Shown here: positions 44,701 to 52,945 of the stretch, one piece after another | How the letters are laid out: every line of letters starts with the position of its first letter | Numbering within the stretch: the stretch's first letter is position 1 | Assembly (NCBI GenBank): GCA_036504595.1 | Contig: DASXUX010000097.1 | Location: forward strand, 124,001-188,000 | Direction of reading: 5' to 3' | Origin: DASXUX01 sp036504595 | GTDB taxonomy: Bacteria; Planctomycetota; SZUA-567; H5-PLA8 | DNA: 64,000 bases | Position numbers and translations under genes: made by a program | Notes under the pieces: model-generated | What the model was told of the DNA's origin: nothing | What the model saw: the letters and a program-made list of their open reading frames with translations, nothing else | The model's database searches: none

Positions 44701-47700
44701 TATCGCCGGCTGGTTGAGGAATGGCTGCGCAAGCTTTCGAACGAGGTCTTCGCCGAAAGCGCGAAGATGAAACAGATGCAGGCAAACGCTGAAGCTGCGA
44801 AGAAGGCGTTCGAGAAGTTGACCGAAGCATCCCGGCAGCAGAAAGACGACGAGCGGCGCGCGGCGGAGATGGCGAAGGCCGATGCGGTTGTGCGCGCGAT
44901 GGCCGAGGAAATGCAGACGCAGGCAAAGGAGATCGCGGCCGACCTGAAGAAGGAGGCCGAAGATGGCCGGCGTCCGTTGGAAGAACGCCGTTTGATCGAG
45001 GCGTTGGAGCACAAGGCGGAGATGCTCGCGGTCGAGCCGCTGGCAGGATTGCAGGCTCGGTTGGAGGAAGCGAAAACGCCCGAGGCGCTCGCCAAGACTC
45101 AAGACAAGTGGCCCAATGCAGGCGCGCAGGCGCAGGAAGTTGCGCAACGGGCCGCGGAACTTGCGCAGGCTACCGAGAAGATGGAGCGTGCGGTAGCTCT
45201 GCGCGAAGAACTGAAGGATACGGCCAAGAACGAACTCGCCGCCAAGGAAGCTCTCACCAAGCCAGCGACGGCCGAGAACGCGGCGGCGCAGGAACGCGCG
45301 GCCAGCGAGTTGAAGGAGGAAGCCGCGGATCTGAAGCAGGCGCTGGAGAACGCGCGCAACCAGCTTGATCCAAACACGATCGGCAAGGCGCAGCAGGCGA
45401 GCGACCAGGCTGCAAACAGCAAGGCGCCGGAGTTGCTCGAGAAGAAAGCCGCGCAGACTCTGGCCGGAGAAACGCAGCCGAAGCCTGAAGACGCGGCGAA
45501 GGCAAAGGAAGCTGCGAAGGAACTCGGCGAGCAGGCCAAACAGGCGCTCGACGCCGCCAGCGCAATCAATAAGGAGCTGGCCAACGCGGCGCAGCAACTC
45601 AACGGTGACCCCGCTCAGGCGCTGCGGCAAGCGGCGCAGGATTTGGCGGTGAGCAGTCAGAAGTTGGCGGAAGCCAAACAGCCGCAGAACACTCCCGCGG
45701 CGATGGAACAGGCTGCCGAAAAAGCCGCGGCGGCGCAGGAGAGAGCCGACCACACAGCCGAGCGGCTCGGGTTGGACGCCGAAGCGGCGCGTAAGGATGC
45801 GAAGACGCCGGAGCAGAAGGCCAAGGCGGACGATCTCGTGCGGCTGGCGGCGGCGGTAAATCACGAAGCCGACAAACAACTCGCGCCGCTGGCGGCCGAC
45901 GTTAATGGCGCTCGTAACGAACCCAACGACGCGGCGCAAAACAAGGAGCTTCAAAAGCGCGAAAAGGGCGAGCTTGAAAAGCTGAACAAACTCGCCGATA
46001 TCGCGGGGCAGATCGCATCGCAGGATCCGAATCAGCAGAAGCAGGCGCGCGAGGCGCTCAATAAGGTTCTCGCCGAACAGGGTGAGCAGGATCGCGTCGA
46101 AGCGGCACTCAAGAACGCGGCGGCGATGGAGAAGGTCGCGGAGCAACTTGCGAAGAACGACGCGGCACAAGTTGCAGATCAGAACCGCGACCGTGAGGGA
46201 GCGGCGAAGGAGAAAGGCCCGACGGACGCCGAGAAAGCCGCGAATCTGGATGCGGCGGAGAAAACGCTCGCGCAAGCCCTTGGCGCCGACCCGCAGCAGG
46301 CGGCGCGCGAGGCCATGGGCAAGCGGCTGGATGAACTTGCCAAGGATTTGCGGCAGCAGGCGGGCGACGAGCGGCAATTGGCCAATCATCTTTCGCAGGC
46401 GGCGGCACTGGAGCAGCAGGCGCGAGAGGATTTGAAGAAGGAAGCGCCCGCGATGGCTCAGGCGCTGCAGGGCGCGCAAAAGGAAGCGGCGGCGGATGCT
46501 CAAGGCAAGTCGCCCGACGTCGCCCAGCCACTCAAGAACGCGGAGCAGCAACTTGGAAAGGCCGCTGAAAACGCAGCCGCAGAGGCGGCCAAGGCCGACG
46601 CGGCGCCGCTGCCAGAACTCGGAAAAGACATGGCCGCGCTTGCTCAACAGATAGAAAAGCCGGCGGGCGAACTGGCGGCGGCGATGAGCAAAGCTCCGGA
46701 AGAGCAAATGAAAGGCGCGCAGCAGGCCGGGCGGGAGGCTCGCGAAACGGCGGGCAAGGCGGCGGAGCTTGCGCAGGAAATGCAGAACGCAGCGCGCGCG
46801 GGGGAACTGGCCAAAGCGGAAGCCAAAGAGGATGCGGGTGACCGGCAACAGCTCGAGGCGCAGGCTCACGCGGCGATCGATGCGCTGGAAAAGGAAGGCG
46901 GCGCGCCCGCGGCGGAATTGGCCGCGCTGAAGAAGGCAGCGGAGGCTCCGCAGGCTGGCCAGCAGCCGCAAGGGAAGGCTGACGGGGAGACGGGGAGACG
47001 GGGGGACGGGGAGAAAGGGCAGGAGGCAGGAGGCGGGAAGCAGGAGGCAGGAGCGACGGCACAGGGAGAGAAGGACGGGGGGACGGGGAGACGGGGAGAA
47101 GGGGAGAAGAAGCAGGAGGCGGGAGGTGGGAAGCAGGAGAGCGGCGGCGAGCAGAGTGGGACGCCGGGCGGAGCGCTTGCGAACCAAGAGCCAAGAGCCA
47201 AGAGCCAAGAGCCGGGCGCGGCGGAGCAAGCTCGCGCGGAGGCGGAACGGCTGACTGAAGTGGCGGCGCAAATGGAGAAGCTCGCGGCGGCGATGACACC
47301 GGCGGCGCCTGCGGCGAATGCGCAACAGAACGGACAGACCGCGGCCGAAGCGTTGCAGCAGGTCGCGGGAGCCGAGGCGGCTCAGCAGACGGGTGCTCCA
47401 GCCGAGGCGGGGCAGATGGCTCAGCAGGCCGAGCAGCTTTTGGCTCAAGCGGCCGAAGCGGCGCGGGCTCAGGCCACCGGCGCGCCGGCGCCTTCGCCGG
47501 ATTCGCAGCAAGCCAACGGTCAGCAGCCGGGGCAAAAAGGAGAGGGCAAAGGACAGGCGCAGGCTCAAGGCAAGGACAAAGGACAGGGCAAATCGCAGGG
47601 CAAGAACCAGGGGCAGGGGAACGCGGCCAAGGGCGCGTTTGCCGCGCAGTCGAAGGGCGCGCTGGCGCCGGAACCGCCGGCGGGGTTGCCCATCGACAAG

Positions 47701-47841
47701 GCGACGTGGAACCGGCTGCCGGACGACATGCGCCGCGATCTACTGAACGCTGCCGGTGGGCGCTTCCCGGCGGAGTACGAGGCGAGCATCAAACGCTACT
47801 TCAAGAATGTGGCGGCGGTGAAGAAGGACGAGAACAAGTAG
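41737..47841 (+). CDS. Giant membrane coiled-coil protein with PA14 domain
   Basis: The ~2034-residue protein has membrane segments near residues 66-88, 98-118 and 206-228, Ig-like repeats to ~560, and a PA14-type beta domain at ~741-865 (YTPGLTAEYYRGGNF...TADDGVRLTLD...EWRG). A very long alanine/glutamate/lysine coiled-coil (~988-1920) follows, with a conserved-looking C-terminal tail (WNRLPDDMRRDLLNAAGGRF). PA14 often binds carbohydrate. The coiled-coil contains an in-frame block of foreign repeats (46981-47212). Start overlaps the upstream stop (GTGATG). The opposite strand is open for most of this length purely from codon bias. Confidence 0.9.
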   Translation: MIGNPDMKPQPSADERKDGSTVLLRKDKSTLLQKLRPSAVAAQRLEVPVPVATALRRFADASRRLAVWASAAWTIAALVLLFTVIALADRFQLIDDSGRRASALLAYVCVLGLLSALLFRALRRRTPAEIALVLESRISGGDVKERISTTVELAERSQALAKNPDEGNEGVSTALIGRVADEAAALVQGLKIEDLPESRPALRAGKAAAALLGAMLALCILPSLHMATLYARALVPWRHIQRPSNTRLAVLPGDSRVVEGAAIDVEAQLSGQPANSVFVETREKGAKDWNSQIMERSGEHEQRFTLKVGPMRAGLDYRVRAGDGLSPEYRITVLPRPEIAGLSITVRYPAYTKMPPETFERLTGDLSVLKGSRVSLNLKSSTALSAAVLEFSDERKISMAVEKTVAKGGFEVTEDSQYRVQLRSDEGVCNPDAPLFAIRAIPDCPPQVTVITPVSDETVDPARLVTLESRAEDDFGITSMRLVVRSEQTNNSVTLALQKPADADKIWLVAQPWDLAGLFLRDGDTVTYRVEATDTAGTVGKSDERRMRVSSGRRAPSAAVLAALEKAQSSIANARKLLASTKKDVNNMRQLFRPEDTGYQAAERLLLGESIQRVARQTQNASEVLGKVAPDAEAGPFRALLTALSGALTRYATSELRPLDSAAIRARSQESPEIARGLETLVAQAPLVEERLALLHNATTVGQRYAGSMLLEDRAAEIRDWQQKITPVLVGAAGWSARGAYTPGLTAEYYRGGNFETLVRRTVENRFELKNKELPDLGRENFSIRWKGQMLAPKAGRYVFRTTADDGVRLTLDANRIIDEWRGQNPTTFEGSIELTEGWHDIVFEFYQGTGTYEINLLRAGPRIASAPIPPEHLRNAAALIGPATDSVRAAMASGATESAVDQALVRMQTMIQAAQNLSPELTRLAMLPPEPDGEALKQSGEWRADVTRCTIELQAVKSLSPPLALPIGQWQEHTAVLARRYVEVRARYRRLVEEWLRKLSNEVFAESAKMKQMQANAEAAKKAFEKLTEASRQQKDDERRAAEMAKADAVVRAMAEEMQTQAKEIAADLKKEAEDGRRPLEERRLIEALEHKAEMLAVEPLAGLQARLEEAKTPEALAKTQDKWPNAGAQAQEVAQRAAELAQATEKMERAVALREELKDTAKNELAAKEALTKPATAENAAAQERAASELKEEAADLKQALENARNQLDPNTIGKAQQASDQAANSKAPELLEKKAAQTLAGETQPKPEDAAKAKEAAKELGEQAKQALDAASAINKELANAAQQLNGDPAQALRQAAQDLAVSSQKLAEAKQPQNTPAAMEQAAEKAAAAQERADHTAERLGLDAEAARKDAKTPEQKAKADDLVRLAAAVNHEADKQLAPLAADVNGARNEPNDAAQNKELQKREKGELEKLNKLADIAGQIASQDPNQQKQAREALNKVLAEQGEQDRVEAALKNAAAMEKVAEQLAKNDAAQVADQNRDREGAAKEKGPTDAEKAANLDAAEKTLAQALGADPQQAAREAMGKRLDELAKDLRQQAGDERQLANHLSQAAALEQQAREDLKKEAPAMAQALQGAQKEAAADAQGKSPDVAQPLKNAEQQLGKAAENAAAEAAKADAAPLPELGKDMAALAQQIEKPAGELAAAMSKAPEEQMKGAQQAGREARETAGKAAELAQEMQNAARAGELAKAEAKEDAGDRQQLEAQAHAAIDALEKEGGAPAAELAALKKAAEAPQAGQQPQGKADGETGRRGDGEKGQEAGGGKQEAGATAQGEKDGGTGRRGEGEKKQEAGGGKQESGGEQSGTPGGALANQEPRAKSQEPGAAEQARAEAERLTEVAAQMEKLAAAMTPAAPAANAQQNGQTAAEALQQVAGAEAAQQTGAPAEAGQMAQQAEQLLAQAAEAARAQATGAPAPSPDSQQANGQQPGQKGEGKGQAQAQGKDKGQGKSQGKNQGQGNAAKGAFAAQSKGALAPEPPAGLPIDKATWNRLPDDMRRDLLNAAGGRFPAEYEASIKRYFKNVAAVKKDENK
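46981..47212. repeat. Three repeat phrases inserted in frame in the giant coiled-coil gene
   Basis: GACGGGGAGACGGGGAGACG units (46981-47010 and 47077-47105) match the 6841/9610 family. GCAGGAGGCAGGAGGCGGGAA units (47021-47062 and 47111-47138) match a fragment at 28617-28632. AGCCAAGAGCCAAGAGCC (47187-47212) matches the 27211 family. Together they encode a Gly/Glu/Lys/Arg stretch without interrupting the frame. Confidence 0.85.
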
Positions 47842-47865
47842 GCTTGAGGCTTGAGACTTGAGGTT
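47841..47865. repeat. One-armed GGCTTGAG tandem repeat
   Basis: AGGCTTGAGGCTTGAGACTTGAGG follows the stop of the giant gene. It is the same phrase as the left arm of the hairpin repeat at 55657-55743 but has no right arm here. Confidence 0.8.
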
Positions 47866-47898
47866 CGCGTTCGGAAGCTGGACTGCAGAGGAGTAGCC

Positions 47899-48996
47899 AT
47901 GAGTGCGCGCGTTCTGATAATGATGTTGTGGCTCTGCGCGTGGACAGGCTCCTATTATGCGTTCGCCGGCGAGACGTCTTCCCCGCGGCCGGCGTCAAGC
48001 GCGGCGTCGGTGATCGCGGAAGACGAGGCGGCGGTGTTGCGGAAGATTCAGGAGCGGGTTCCGCGCGACCAGGCGATCGACAAGGCGGTCGCGTTCCTGA
48101 TCTCAAAGCAGCAGAAGGACGGGAGCTTCGGCGACAAATACCGGACGGCGATCACCGGCATGGTGGTGATGGCGCTGATGGCGGCGGGGCGCACGCCGGA
48201 TGACCCTCAGCATGGACCGGCGGTGCGCAATGCGATCAACTATGTGCTGGCACAGATGCGGCATGACGGTTACCTCGGGCACGCGGACAATTCGCGCATG
48301 TACGGCCATGGCATCTGCACGCTGATGCTGACCGAAGCGGCCGGCATGACGCACGACGAGGTGCTTGAAAAGAGAATTGTGGAGGGCTGCCGGCGCGCGG
48401 TGGACGTGATTCTGAAGGCGCAAGCGATCAAAAAGAACGGGCAGCACAACGGCGGCTGGCGCTACGAACCGACGAGCACCGATAGCGATCTATCGCTGAC
48501 CGGATGGCAGACGATGTCGCTGCGCTCGGCGAAAAACATAGGCATTGAAGTGCCAGGCTCCGCGATCCAGGCGGCGGTGACTTACATCCGTGCGATGTTT
48601 CGCGACGGGGAGTTCTCATACGACGGGGCCAACGTCAGGCCGACATTGAAGGGCATCGGTCTGCTGACGCTGCCGGTGTGCGGAGTGTACGACGCGCCGG
48701 AACTGGCCAAGACCACCGCGAAACTGCTCCGGGATCCACCGCGCTGGGAAGGCCCGTGGTTCTACTACAAAACGTATTACGCAACGGTTGGCATGTACCA
48801 GATGGGCGACGAAGCGTGGAATCGTTTTTTTCCCATCGTTGACGATCTGCTCCTGAAGCATCAAAACGCCGATGGCAGTTGGCCCGAACCGCCGGGCAAT
48901 AACGAGACGGAGGCGGGCGGAGCGGTCTACGCCACCAGCCTGGCCACGCTGTCGCTGGCGGTGCATTATCATCTGCTGCCGATTTATCAACGATAG
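47899..48996 (+). CDS. Exported prenyltransferase/squalene-cyclase-fold protein
   Basis: From ATG 47899 (AGAGGAG five bases upstream) there are ~365 residues with a signal peptide (VLIMMLWLCAWTGSYYAFA) and alpha-alpha barrel repeats of the terpene-cyclase/prenyltransferase type (AVAFLISKQQKDGSFGDKY, NGGWRYEPTSTDSDLSLTGWQ, QNADGSWPEP). No DxDD cyclase motif is visible, so a structural or binding role is likelier than terpene cyclisation. Such proteins commonly accompany MoxR/VWA sets. A 9-bp hairpin (48996-49016) begins at the stop codon. Confidence 0.85.
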   Translation: MSARVLIMMLWLCAWTGSYYAFAGETSSPRPASSAASVIAEDEAAVLRKIQERVPRDQAIDKAVAFLISKQQKDGSFGDKYRTAITGMVVMALMAAGRTPDDPQHGPAVRNAINYVLAQMRHDGYLGHADNSRMYGHGICTLMLTEAAGMTHDEVLEKRIVEGCRRAVDVILKAQAIKKNGQHNGGWRYEPTSTDSDLSLTGWQTMSLRSAKNIGIEVPGSAIQAAVTYIRAMFRDGEFSYDGANVRPTLKGIGLLTLPVCGVYDAPELAKTTAKLLRDPPRWEGPWFYYKTYYATVGMYQMGDEAWNRFFPIVDDLLLKHQNADGSWPEPPGNNETEAGGAVYATSLATLSLAVHYHLLPIYQR

Positions 48997-49016
48997 CGCA
49001 AGCCTCTGGCTTGCGC
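48996..49016 (+). terminator. Hairpin GCGCAAGCC-TCT-GGCTTGCGC at the end of the 32.7-49 kb gene set
   Basis: This perfect 9-bp stem with a three-base loop starts within the stop codon of the cyclase-fold gene. There is no downstream T-run, so termination is possible but not certain; a REP-type element is the alternative. Confidence 0.5.
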
Positions 49017-49037
49017 TGCGCCTAGCCCGCACAAGCC

Positions 49038-49213
49038 GGAAACAGAAAAATCCGAAATCCGAAATTCGAAAGAAACATCAAACAGCAAAACAGCAAAACA
49101 GCAAAACAGCAAAACTGCAAAACTGCTGGTCACAACGCTCCGATTTGGCTCTTTTCTGTTTTGCCGTTTTTCCCGTTCCTTCGGATTTCGAGTTTTGCTG
49201 TTTCGAGTTTCAG
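49038..49213. repeat. Hairpin repeat, phrase CGAAATTCG / CAGCAAAA
   Basis: AATCCGAAATCCGAAATTCG and at least five CAGCAAAA units (49049-49125) face TTCTGTTTTGCCG and TTCGGATTTCGAG units (49153-49211). Same family as 23648, 33390 and 422. It separates the co-directional gene set from the convergent zinc-ribbon gene. Confidence 0.88.
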
Positions 49214-49255
49214 AATCTTGTCCAAAAAGCACAAGATTCCGGCACGAAGGGACTA
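49201..49255. repeat. Dispersed ~50 bp element (copy 2)
   Basis: AATCTTGTCCAAAAAGCACA, then AGATTCC, then GGCACGAAGGGAC aligns with 1597-1651. It ends at the stop codon of the minus-strand zinc-ribbon gene. Confidence 0.7.
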
Positions 49256-49558
49256 CTGTCCTCCCGCAAGTTTTCGCGCGGCTTTGTTGCGCAGGTTTTC
49301 GGCGCAATTGGGGCAGATCTTCTGGCCATCCTGTTCGACAAGCTGGTCTTCGGGCGTGGATTCCATGCAGATGCCGCACATCTTCACGCCGGCCTTGGCG
49401 GTGACTTCGCGAATGCGCGGCGCGTGTGCTTCCGCATCGGCGGAGACCTGCAGCGTCACGGGCGCGCCTTCGGCGCCGTCGAATCCACAGCAGGGGCAGA
49501 CCTTGCGGTTGCGCAGCAGTGTCCCGCAGCGACGACAACGATTGGGGCCATCAGCCAT
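49253..49558 (-). CDS. Small double zinc-ribbon protein
   Basis: The 101-residue protein has CRRC...CPCC near the N-terminus and CGIC...CPNC near the C-terminus, giving two probable zinc ribbons, separated by a charged linker. Function unknown; such proteins bind nucleic acid or proteins. Its stop abuts the dispersed 50-bp element. Confidence 0.75.
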   Translation of the reverse strand: MADGPNRCRRCGTLLRNRKVCPCCGFDGAEGAPVTLQVSADAEAHAPRIREVTAKAGVKMCGICMESTPEDQLVEQDGQKICPNCAENLRNKAARKLAGGQ

Positions 49559-49729
49559 CGGAAGATCCTTTCAGAAGCAGCAGGCCGCAAACAGATTAGA
49601 GGCCACTTGCCGGTGCGGCAAGCTTGTGTTTTGAAAAGTTCAGGCCACGACCGTTTCAGTTGAGTTTTGGCTCGCGCCGTCCTACAGTGAATTAGGACGT
49701 TTATTCAGTGGGGCTCCGGAGAGCCGACG

Positions 49730-50935
49730 GTGGTTGATCCATCGGCATTAAAGGCACTCAGTAAAGAAACGAAAGCGCTGATTATCGTCAGCGAATTCGA
49801 GGCACGCCGCATGCCGATGTTTCAACTGCGGGCGGTGCTGGATGCCGTCATCCGCGACGACCAAGAGAAAAAAGCAGTTATCGATCTGGTCGAGAACGAT
49901 CTTCGCGCCACGGGCTACACGCAGGAACAGATTTCCGCCTTTCTTTCCGACCTGCTTTTGCGCACGGAGAAAGCCTCGGCGGCAAGCGGCATGGACCAGC
50001 AGATCCTCTCCACGCGCAAACTGCGGTCTCCTTTTGCTATGACCTTCGAGGCGACCTCGCCCACTTCCCCGCCGCCCGACGTTCCGAAGCCAGGTCCGGG
50101 CGGCACGCTGCTTCGCCCCGCCGGGCAGGTAACGCCTCCGGGCACGTTGGGCCACACTCCAGCCACAGGAGTGCCGCGGCAGACGGTCGTCCGCAGGGCT
50201 CCGTTCTTGTCGGGGGTGGAAGCGGCCCCGCCACCCGATACTGCTGCGCCGCCACCCGATCTGCCGCCAGCCGCTGAACCGGCGCCGCTGCAGATTCCGT
50301 TGCCTGCGCCAGTACCAGCGCCCCCGCCGCCACCCGTGCCGCCGCCTGCTTCGCTGCCGCCGATGCCCAAGTCGATGAGCGGTCCGGCTGCGCAGCGGCG
50401 GGCGACGATGATCTTTGAGGATCGTCCGAAGCCGCCGGCGGCGACGGTCGTTCCGGTCACTCCGCCGCCGATTCCACGCGCAAACGCCGGACTCCCGCCA
50501 GCCGGCGATCGAACTTCAGCGCGGCAGGATTTGATTTTTGGCGCGATGGCGCAGGCGACCGGTTCCGGCAGCAAGCCGCTGGTGCTGCTCGCCGACGACG
50601 ACAAGCGTGCGCGCATGGTTTTTCGCATGCGGCTGGAAGATGCGGGCTTTGCGACGGTGGAGTTCGACAACGGCATCTCAGCCTGGGAGCGCTTGCAGCA
50701 GGGTGGCGTGGCGCTGGCGGTGCTGGATATGAAGATGCCGGGACTGCACGGCCTGGAAGTGTTGACGCGCATTTCGGACAAGCAACTGGGAATTCCAGTG
50801 GTCGTCTGCACCGCTTACGATCAGCTTGAAGATGAGTTCATCGTGCAGACCTACCCCAAGCTCAAATACATGACCAAGCCTATCGCTCCGGACAAACTGG
50901 TGCAGGCCGTCAAGGACTTGCTCGGGGAGTTTTAA
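49730..50935 (+). CDS. Response-regulator receiver protein with proline-rich linker
   Basis: The 401-residue protein starts at GTG 49730. It has an N-terminal helical region (~1-95), a long Pro/Ala linker (~105-260, many PPP runs) and a C-terminal receiver domain: LLADDDKRARMVF, phospho-acceptor in AVLDMKMPG, T in VVCTAYD and K in MTKPI. The receiver being at the C-terminus is less common; output may run through the helical region. No histidine kinase is nearby. Confidence 0.88.
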   Translation: MVDPSALKALSKETKALIIVSEFEARRMPMFQLRAVLDAVIRDDQEKKAVIDLVENDLRATGYTQEQISAFLSDLLLRTEKASAASGMDQQILSTRKLRSPFAMTFEATSPTSPPPDVPKPGPGGTLLRPAGQVTPPGTLGHTPATGVPRQTVVRRAPFLSGVEAAPPPDTAAPPPDLPPAAEPAPLQIPLPAPVPAPPPPPVPPPASLPPMPKSMSGPAAQRRATMIFEDRPKPPAATVVPVTPPPIPRANAGLPPAGDRTSARQDLIFGAMAQATGSGSKPLVLLADDDKRARMVFRMRLEDAGFATVEFDNGISAWERLQQGGVALAVLDMKMPGLHGLEVLTRISDKQLGIPVVVCTAYDQLEDEFIVQTYPKLKYMTKPIAPDKLVQAVKDLLGEF

Positions 50936-50937
50936 CG

Positions 50938-50969
50938 GCAGGGTCTAGGGTTCAGGGTTCAGGGTTTTG
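50938..50969. repeat. Tandem TTCAGGG repeat
   Basis: AGGGTCTAGGGTTCAGGGTTCAGGG-type units follow the receiver gene's stop. The same phrase occurs at 52839-52865. The rest of the 265-base gap before the DeoR gene shows only the 51128 inverted repeat. Confidence 0.8.
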
Positions 50970-51127
50970 CGGGAAATACGCAAGTCGTCGAGAAGTTCGG
51001 TGAAAGTGATCAGTAGCTAGTTGGCGTGTTTTTTCTTTCGTTTCTCTTTTTTCTAACAAAACCCGATGGAACGCGGAGTATATCCTAACAACTAGATTTC
51101 CCTCTTTTTTCCCTTGTCTTCTCATTT

Positions 51128-51147
51128 GAATGCGTTAAAAAGCATTC
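51128..51147. promoter_or_regulatory. Candidate operator upstream of the DeoR-family gene
   Basis: GAATGC (51128-51133) and GCATTC (51142-51147) form a perfect inverted repeat separated by GTTAAAAA, 54 bases before the regulator's start. A repressor-binding site for autoregulation is plausible. Confidence 0.45.
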
Positions 51148-51200
51148 CGCAAGAGTTGCGAAGCATTTTCGTAAGCGCTCTGAAAGCTTGAGGAAGATCG

Positions 51201-51953
51201 ATGGCACTTCTGACCAGCCGCGAAAAAGAGATCATGCGGATTCTGTCGGACGACAGCACGCAGTCCGCTTCGCAGCTCAGCGCGCGTCTGGGCGTGTCGG
51301 CGGTCACGATTCGCACTGACCTGAATAATCTCGCGTCAAAAGGCTACATGGTTCTGCGGCGGGGCGCGGCATTTCCGGCGTTTCACCAAAGTATCCTCGA
51401 CCGGCAGGAAACCGGAATGGAGGAGAAGAACCGCATCGCGAAGGCGGCGGCGGAGTTGATCCACGATGGCGACCGCATCATGCTTGTGGCGGGAACCACG
51501 CCGGCGCTGGTCGCAAAATACCTCTTCGGCAAGCGTGACGTTCACATCGTGACGAACTCCACGTTGTTGCTGCCGTACGTGCGAATCAATCCGTCGGTTC
51601 ACGTGACGCTGGTCGGCGGCGAGTTCCGTCCGTGGACCGAAGGGGTGGTCGGGCCGATTGCGCTCGCGGAACTGAAACGCTTTCACGTGCAGATGGCCTT
51701 CATCGGCTGCGACGGTTTGACACCAGACAAAGGCGCGACCGCTCACCATGTGGAAGACGCCGAGGTCGTGCGCACGATGGCCGAACAGAGCGAGAAGCTG
51801 GTGCTGGTGACCGATTCGACGAAGTACGGGAAGACAGGTTTTGCTCACATGCTGCCGCTGGCCAAGATTGACATGCTCATTACAGACGACAAGTTGGATG
51901 CGGCCGCGAAGGCGCAGTTAACGGAACTGGGAGTGGAGTTCAAAGTGGTTTGA
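51201..51953 (+). CDS. DeoR-family transcriptional regulator
   Basis: The 250-residue protein has an N-terminal winged helix (LTSREKEIMRILSD...SASQLSARLGVSAVTIRTDLNNL) and the DeoR C-terminal sensor domain (GTTPALVAKYL, NSTLLLPYV, LVGGEFRPWTEGVVGP, DSTKYGKTGFA). Such regulators sense phosphorylated sugars. It heads the catabolic gene run and probably represses it. A palindrome at 51128 is a candidate site. Confidence 0.93.
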   Translation: MALLTSREKEIMRILSDDSTQSASQLSARLGVSAVTIRTDLNNLASKGYMVLRRGAAFPAFHQSILDRQETGMEEKNRIAKAAAELIHDGDRIMLVAGTTPALVAKYLFGKRDVHIVTNSTLLLPYVRINPSVHVTLVGGEFRPWTEGVVGPIALAELKRFHVQMAFIGCDGLTPDKGATAHHVEDAEVVRTMAEQSEKLVLVTDSTKYGKTGFAHMLPLAKIDMLITDDKLDAAAKAQLTELGVEFKVV

Positions 51954-51956
51954 ACG

Positions 51957-52031
51957 AAGTCTGGAGTCTGGAAGTCTGGAGTCTACAGCGACAGAAGACT
52001 CAAGACTCCAGACTCGCAGACTCCAGACTCT
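51957..52031. repeat. Hairpin repeat, phrase AGTCTGG / CCAGACT
   Basis: AGTCTGGAGTCTGGAAGTCT (from 51958) faces AGACTCCAGACTCGCAGACT-type units (51996-52030) across ACAGCGACAGA. It lies between the regulator and the first SDR gene, right before a strong ribosome site (AAAGGAGGG). Confidence 0.88.
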
Positions 52032-52045
52032 AAAGGAGGGAATTC

Positions 52046-52834
52046 ATGTTCTTGGATTTCAAAGGCAAGACGGCGTTGGTGACCGGCGCGGCGGGCGCGA
52101 TCGGCAAGGGCATCGCGGCTGGCTACCTGCAGTGCGGCGCGAACGTTTTCATCACTGACATCGATCAGAAAGCCATTGACGCGGCGGTGAAGGAGCTTTC
52201 CGGCAAGGAAGGCAAGTGCGCCGGTCTGGCTGCTGACGTAACCAAAGAAGAGCAGGTCAAAGCGGTCGTCGCCGGGGCGAAACAGCTCGGCGGCGGCAAG
52301 GTTCACATCCTGGCGAACGTCGCGGGCATCGTCGGGCAGGCGAAGATCGAAGAAGAGACCGAAGCGCAGTGGGACAAGATCTTCGCGGTCAACTGCAAGG
52401 GCAGCTTCTTCTTCATCAAGCAAGTCGTGCCGCTGATGAAGGCTCAAAAGTACGGCAAGATCGTCAACTTCTCGTCGAAATCCGGCAAGACCGGGTCGGC
52501 GCTGATGACGGCGTACAGCGCGGCCAAGGCCGCTGTGATGGGAATGACGCAGGCGCTGGCCTTTGAGCTCGCGAACGACAACATCATGGTCAACTGCGTG
52601 TGCCCGGGCATTACCGATCACACGGGGGTGTGGAAGAACGTTTCGGCGGGCTACATCGACAACATGAAGATGTCGCGCGAAGACGTCATCAAGACCTTCA
52701 CGTCCAAGATTCCGCTCAAGCGATTGGCGAGCATCGACGATGTTGTCGCGCTGACGATTTTCCTGTCGAGCAAAGGTTCTGATTACATGACCGGACAGTC
52801 GATCAACGTGACGGGCGGGCGGGAAATGCATTAA
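52046..52834 (+). CDS. Short-chain dehydrogenase/reductase
   Basis: The 262-residue SDR has TGAAGAIGKG (NAD-binding), NVAGIVG, serine in VNFSSKSG, catalytic YSAAK (Tyr ~157, Lys ~161) and a terminal MTGQSINVTGG. It oxidises or reduces a sugar, polyol or sugar acid, judged by its neighbours. AAAGGAGGG precedes the ATG. A second SDR is at 54898. Confidence 0.92.
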   Translation: MFLDFKGKTALVTGAAGAIGKGIAAGYLQCGANVFITDIDQKAIDAAVKELSGKEGKCAGLAADVTKEEQVKAVVAGAKQLGGGKVHILANVAGIVGQAKIEEETEAQWDKIFAVNCKGSFFFIKQVVPLMKAQKYGKIVNFSSKSGKTGSALMTAYSAAKAAVMGMTQALAFELANDNIMVNCVCPGITDHTGVWKNVSAGYIDNMKMSREDVIKTFTSKIPLKRLASIDDVVALTIFLSSKGSDYMTGQSINVTGGREMH

Positions 52835-52838
52835 CAGC

Positions 52839-52930
52839 AGGGTTCGGGGTTCAGGGTTCAGGGTTGAGGAAGTCATTGGTCATTGCCGCGTGACGTTAAT
52901 GACGAATGACCAATGACTAATGACTGATAA
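52839..52930. repeat. TTCAGGG tandem plus AGTCATTGGTCATT hairpin repeat
   Basis: A GGGTTCA tandem (52839-52865) is followed by a perfect 14-bp inverted repeat, AGTCATTGGTCATT (52871-52884) with its complement (52905-52918) and extra ATGACT units. It lies between the SDR and deoC genes. Confidence 0.88.
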
Positions 52931-52945
52931 CCAGGAGGGAGACTG

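Noticed and set aside
46981..47140. Possible CRISPR or minisatellite array
   Set aside because: Units are short, imperfect and contiguous with no unique equal-length spacers, and no cas gene is present.
44617..47568. Very long open frame (about 980 codons) on the minus strand opposite the giant coiled-coil gene
   Set aside because: It is rich in Leu/Arg, the expected complement of Ala/Glu/Lys-rich coding DNA. No domain or ribosome site; the plus-strand gene has clear PA14 and membrane features.
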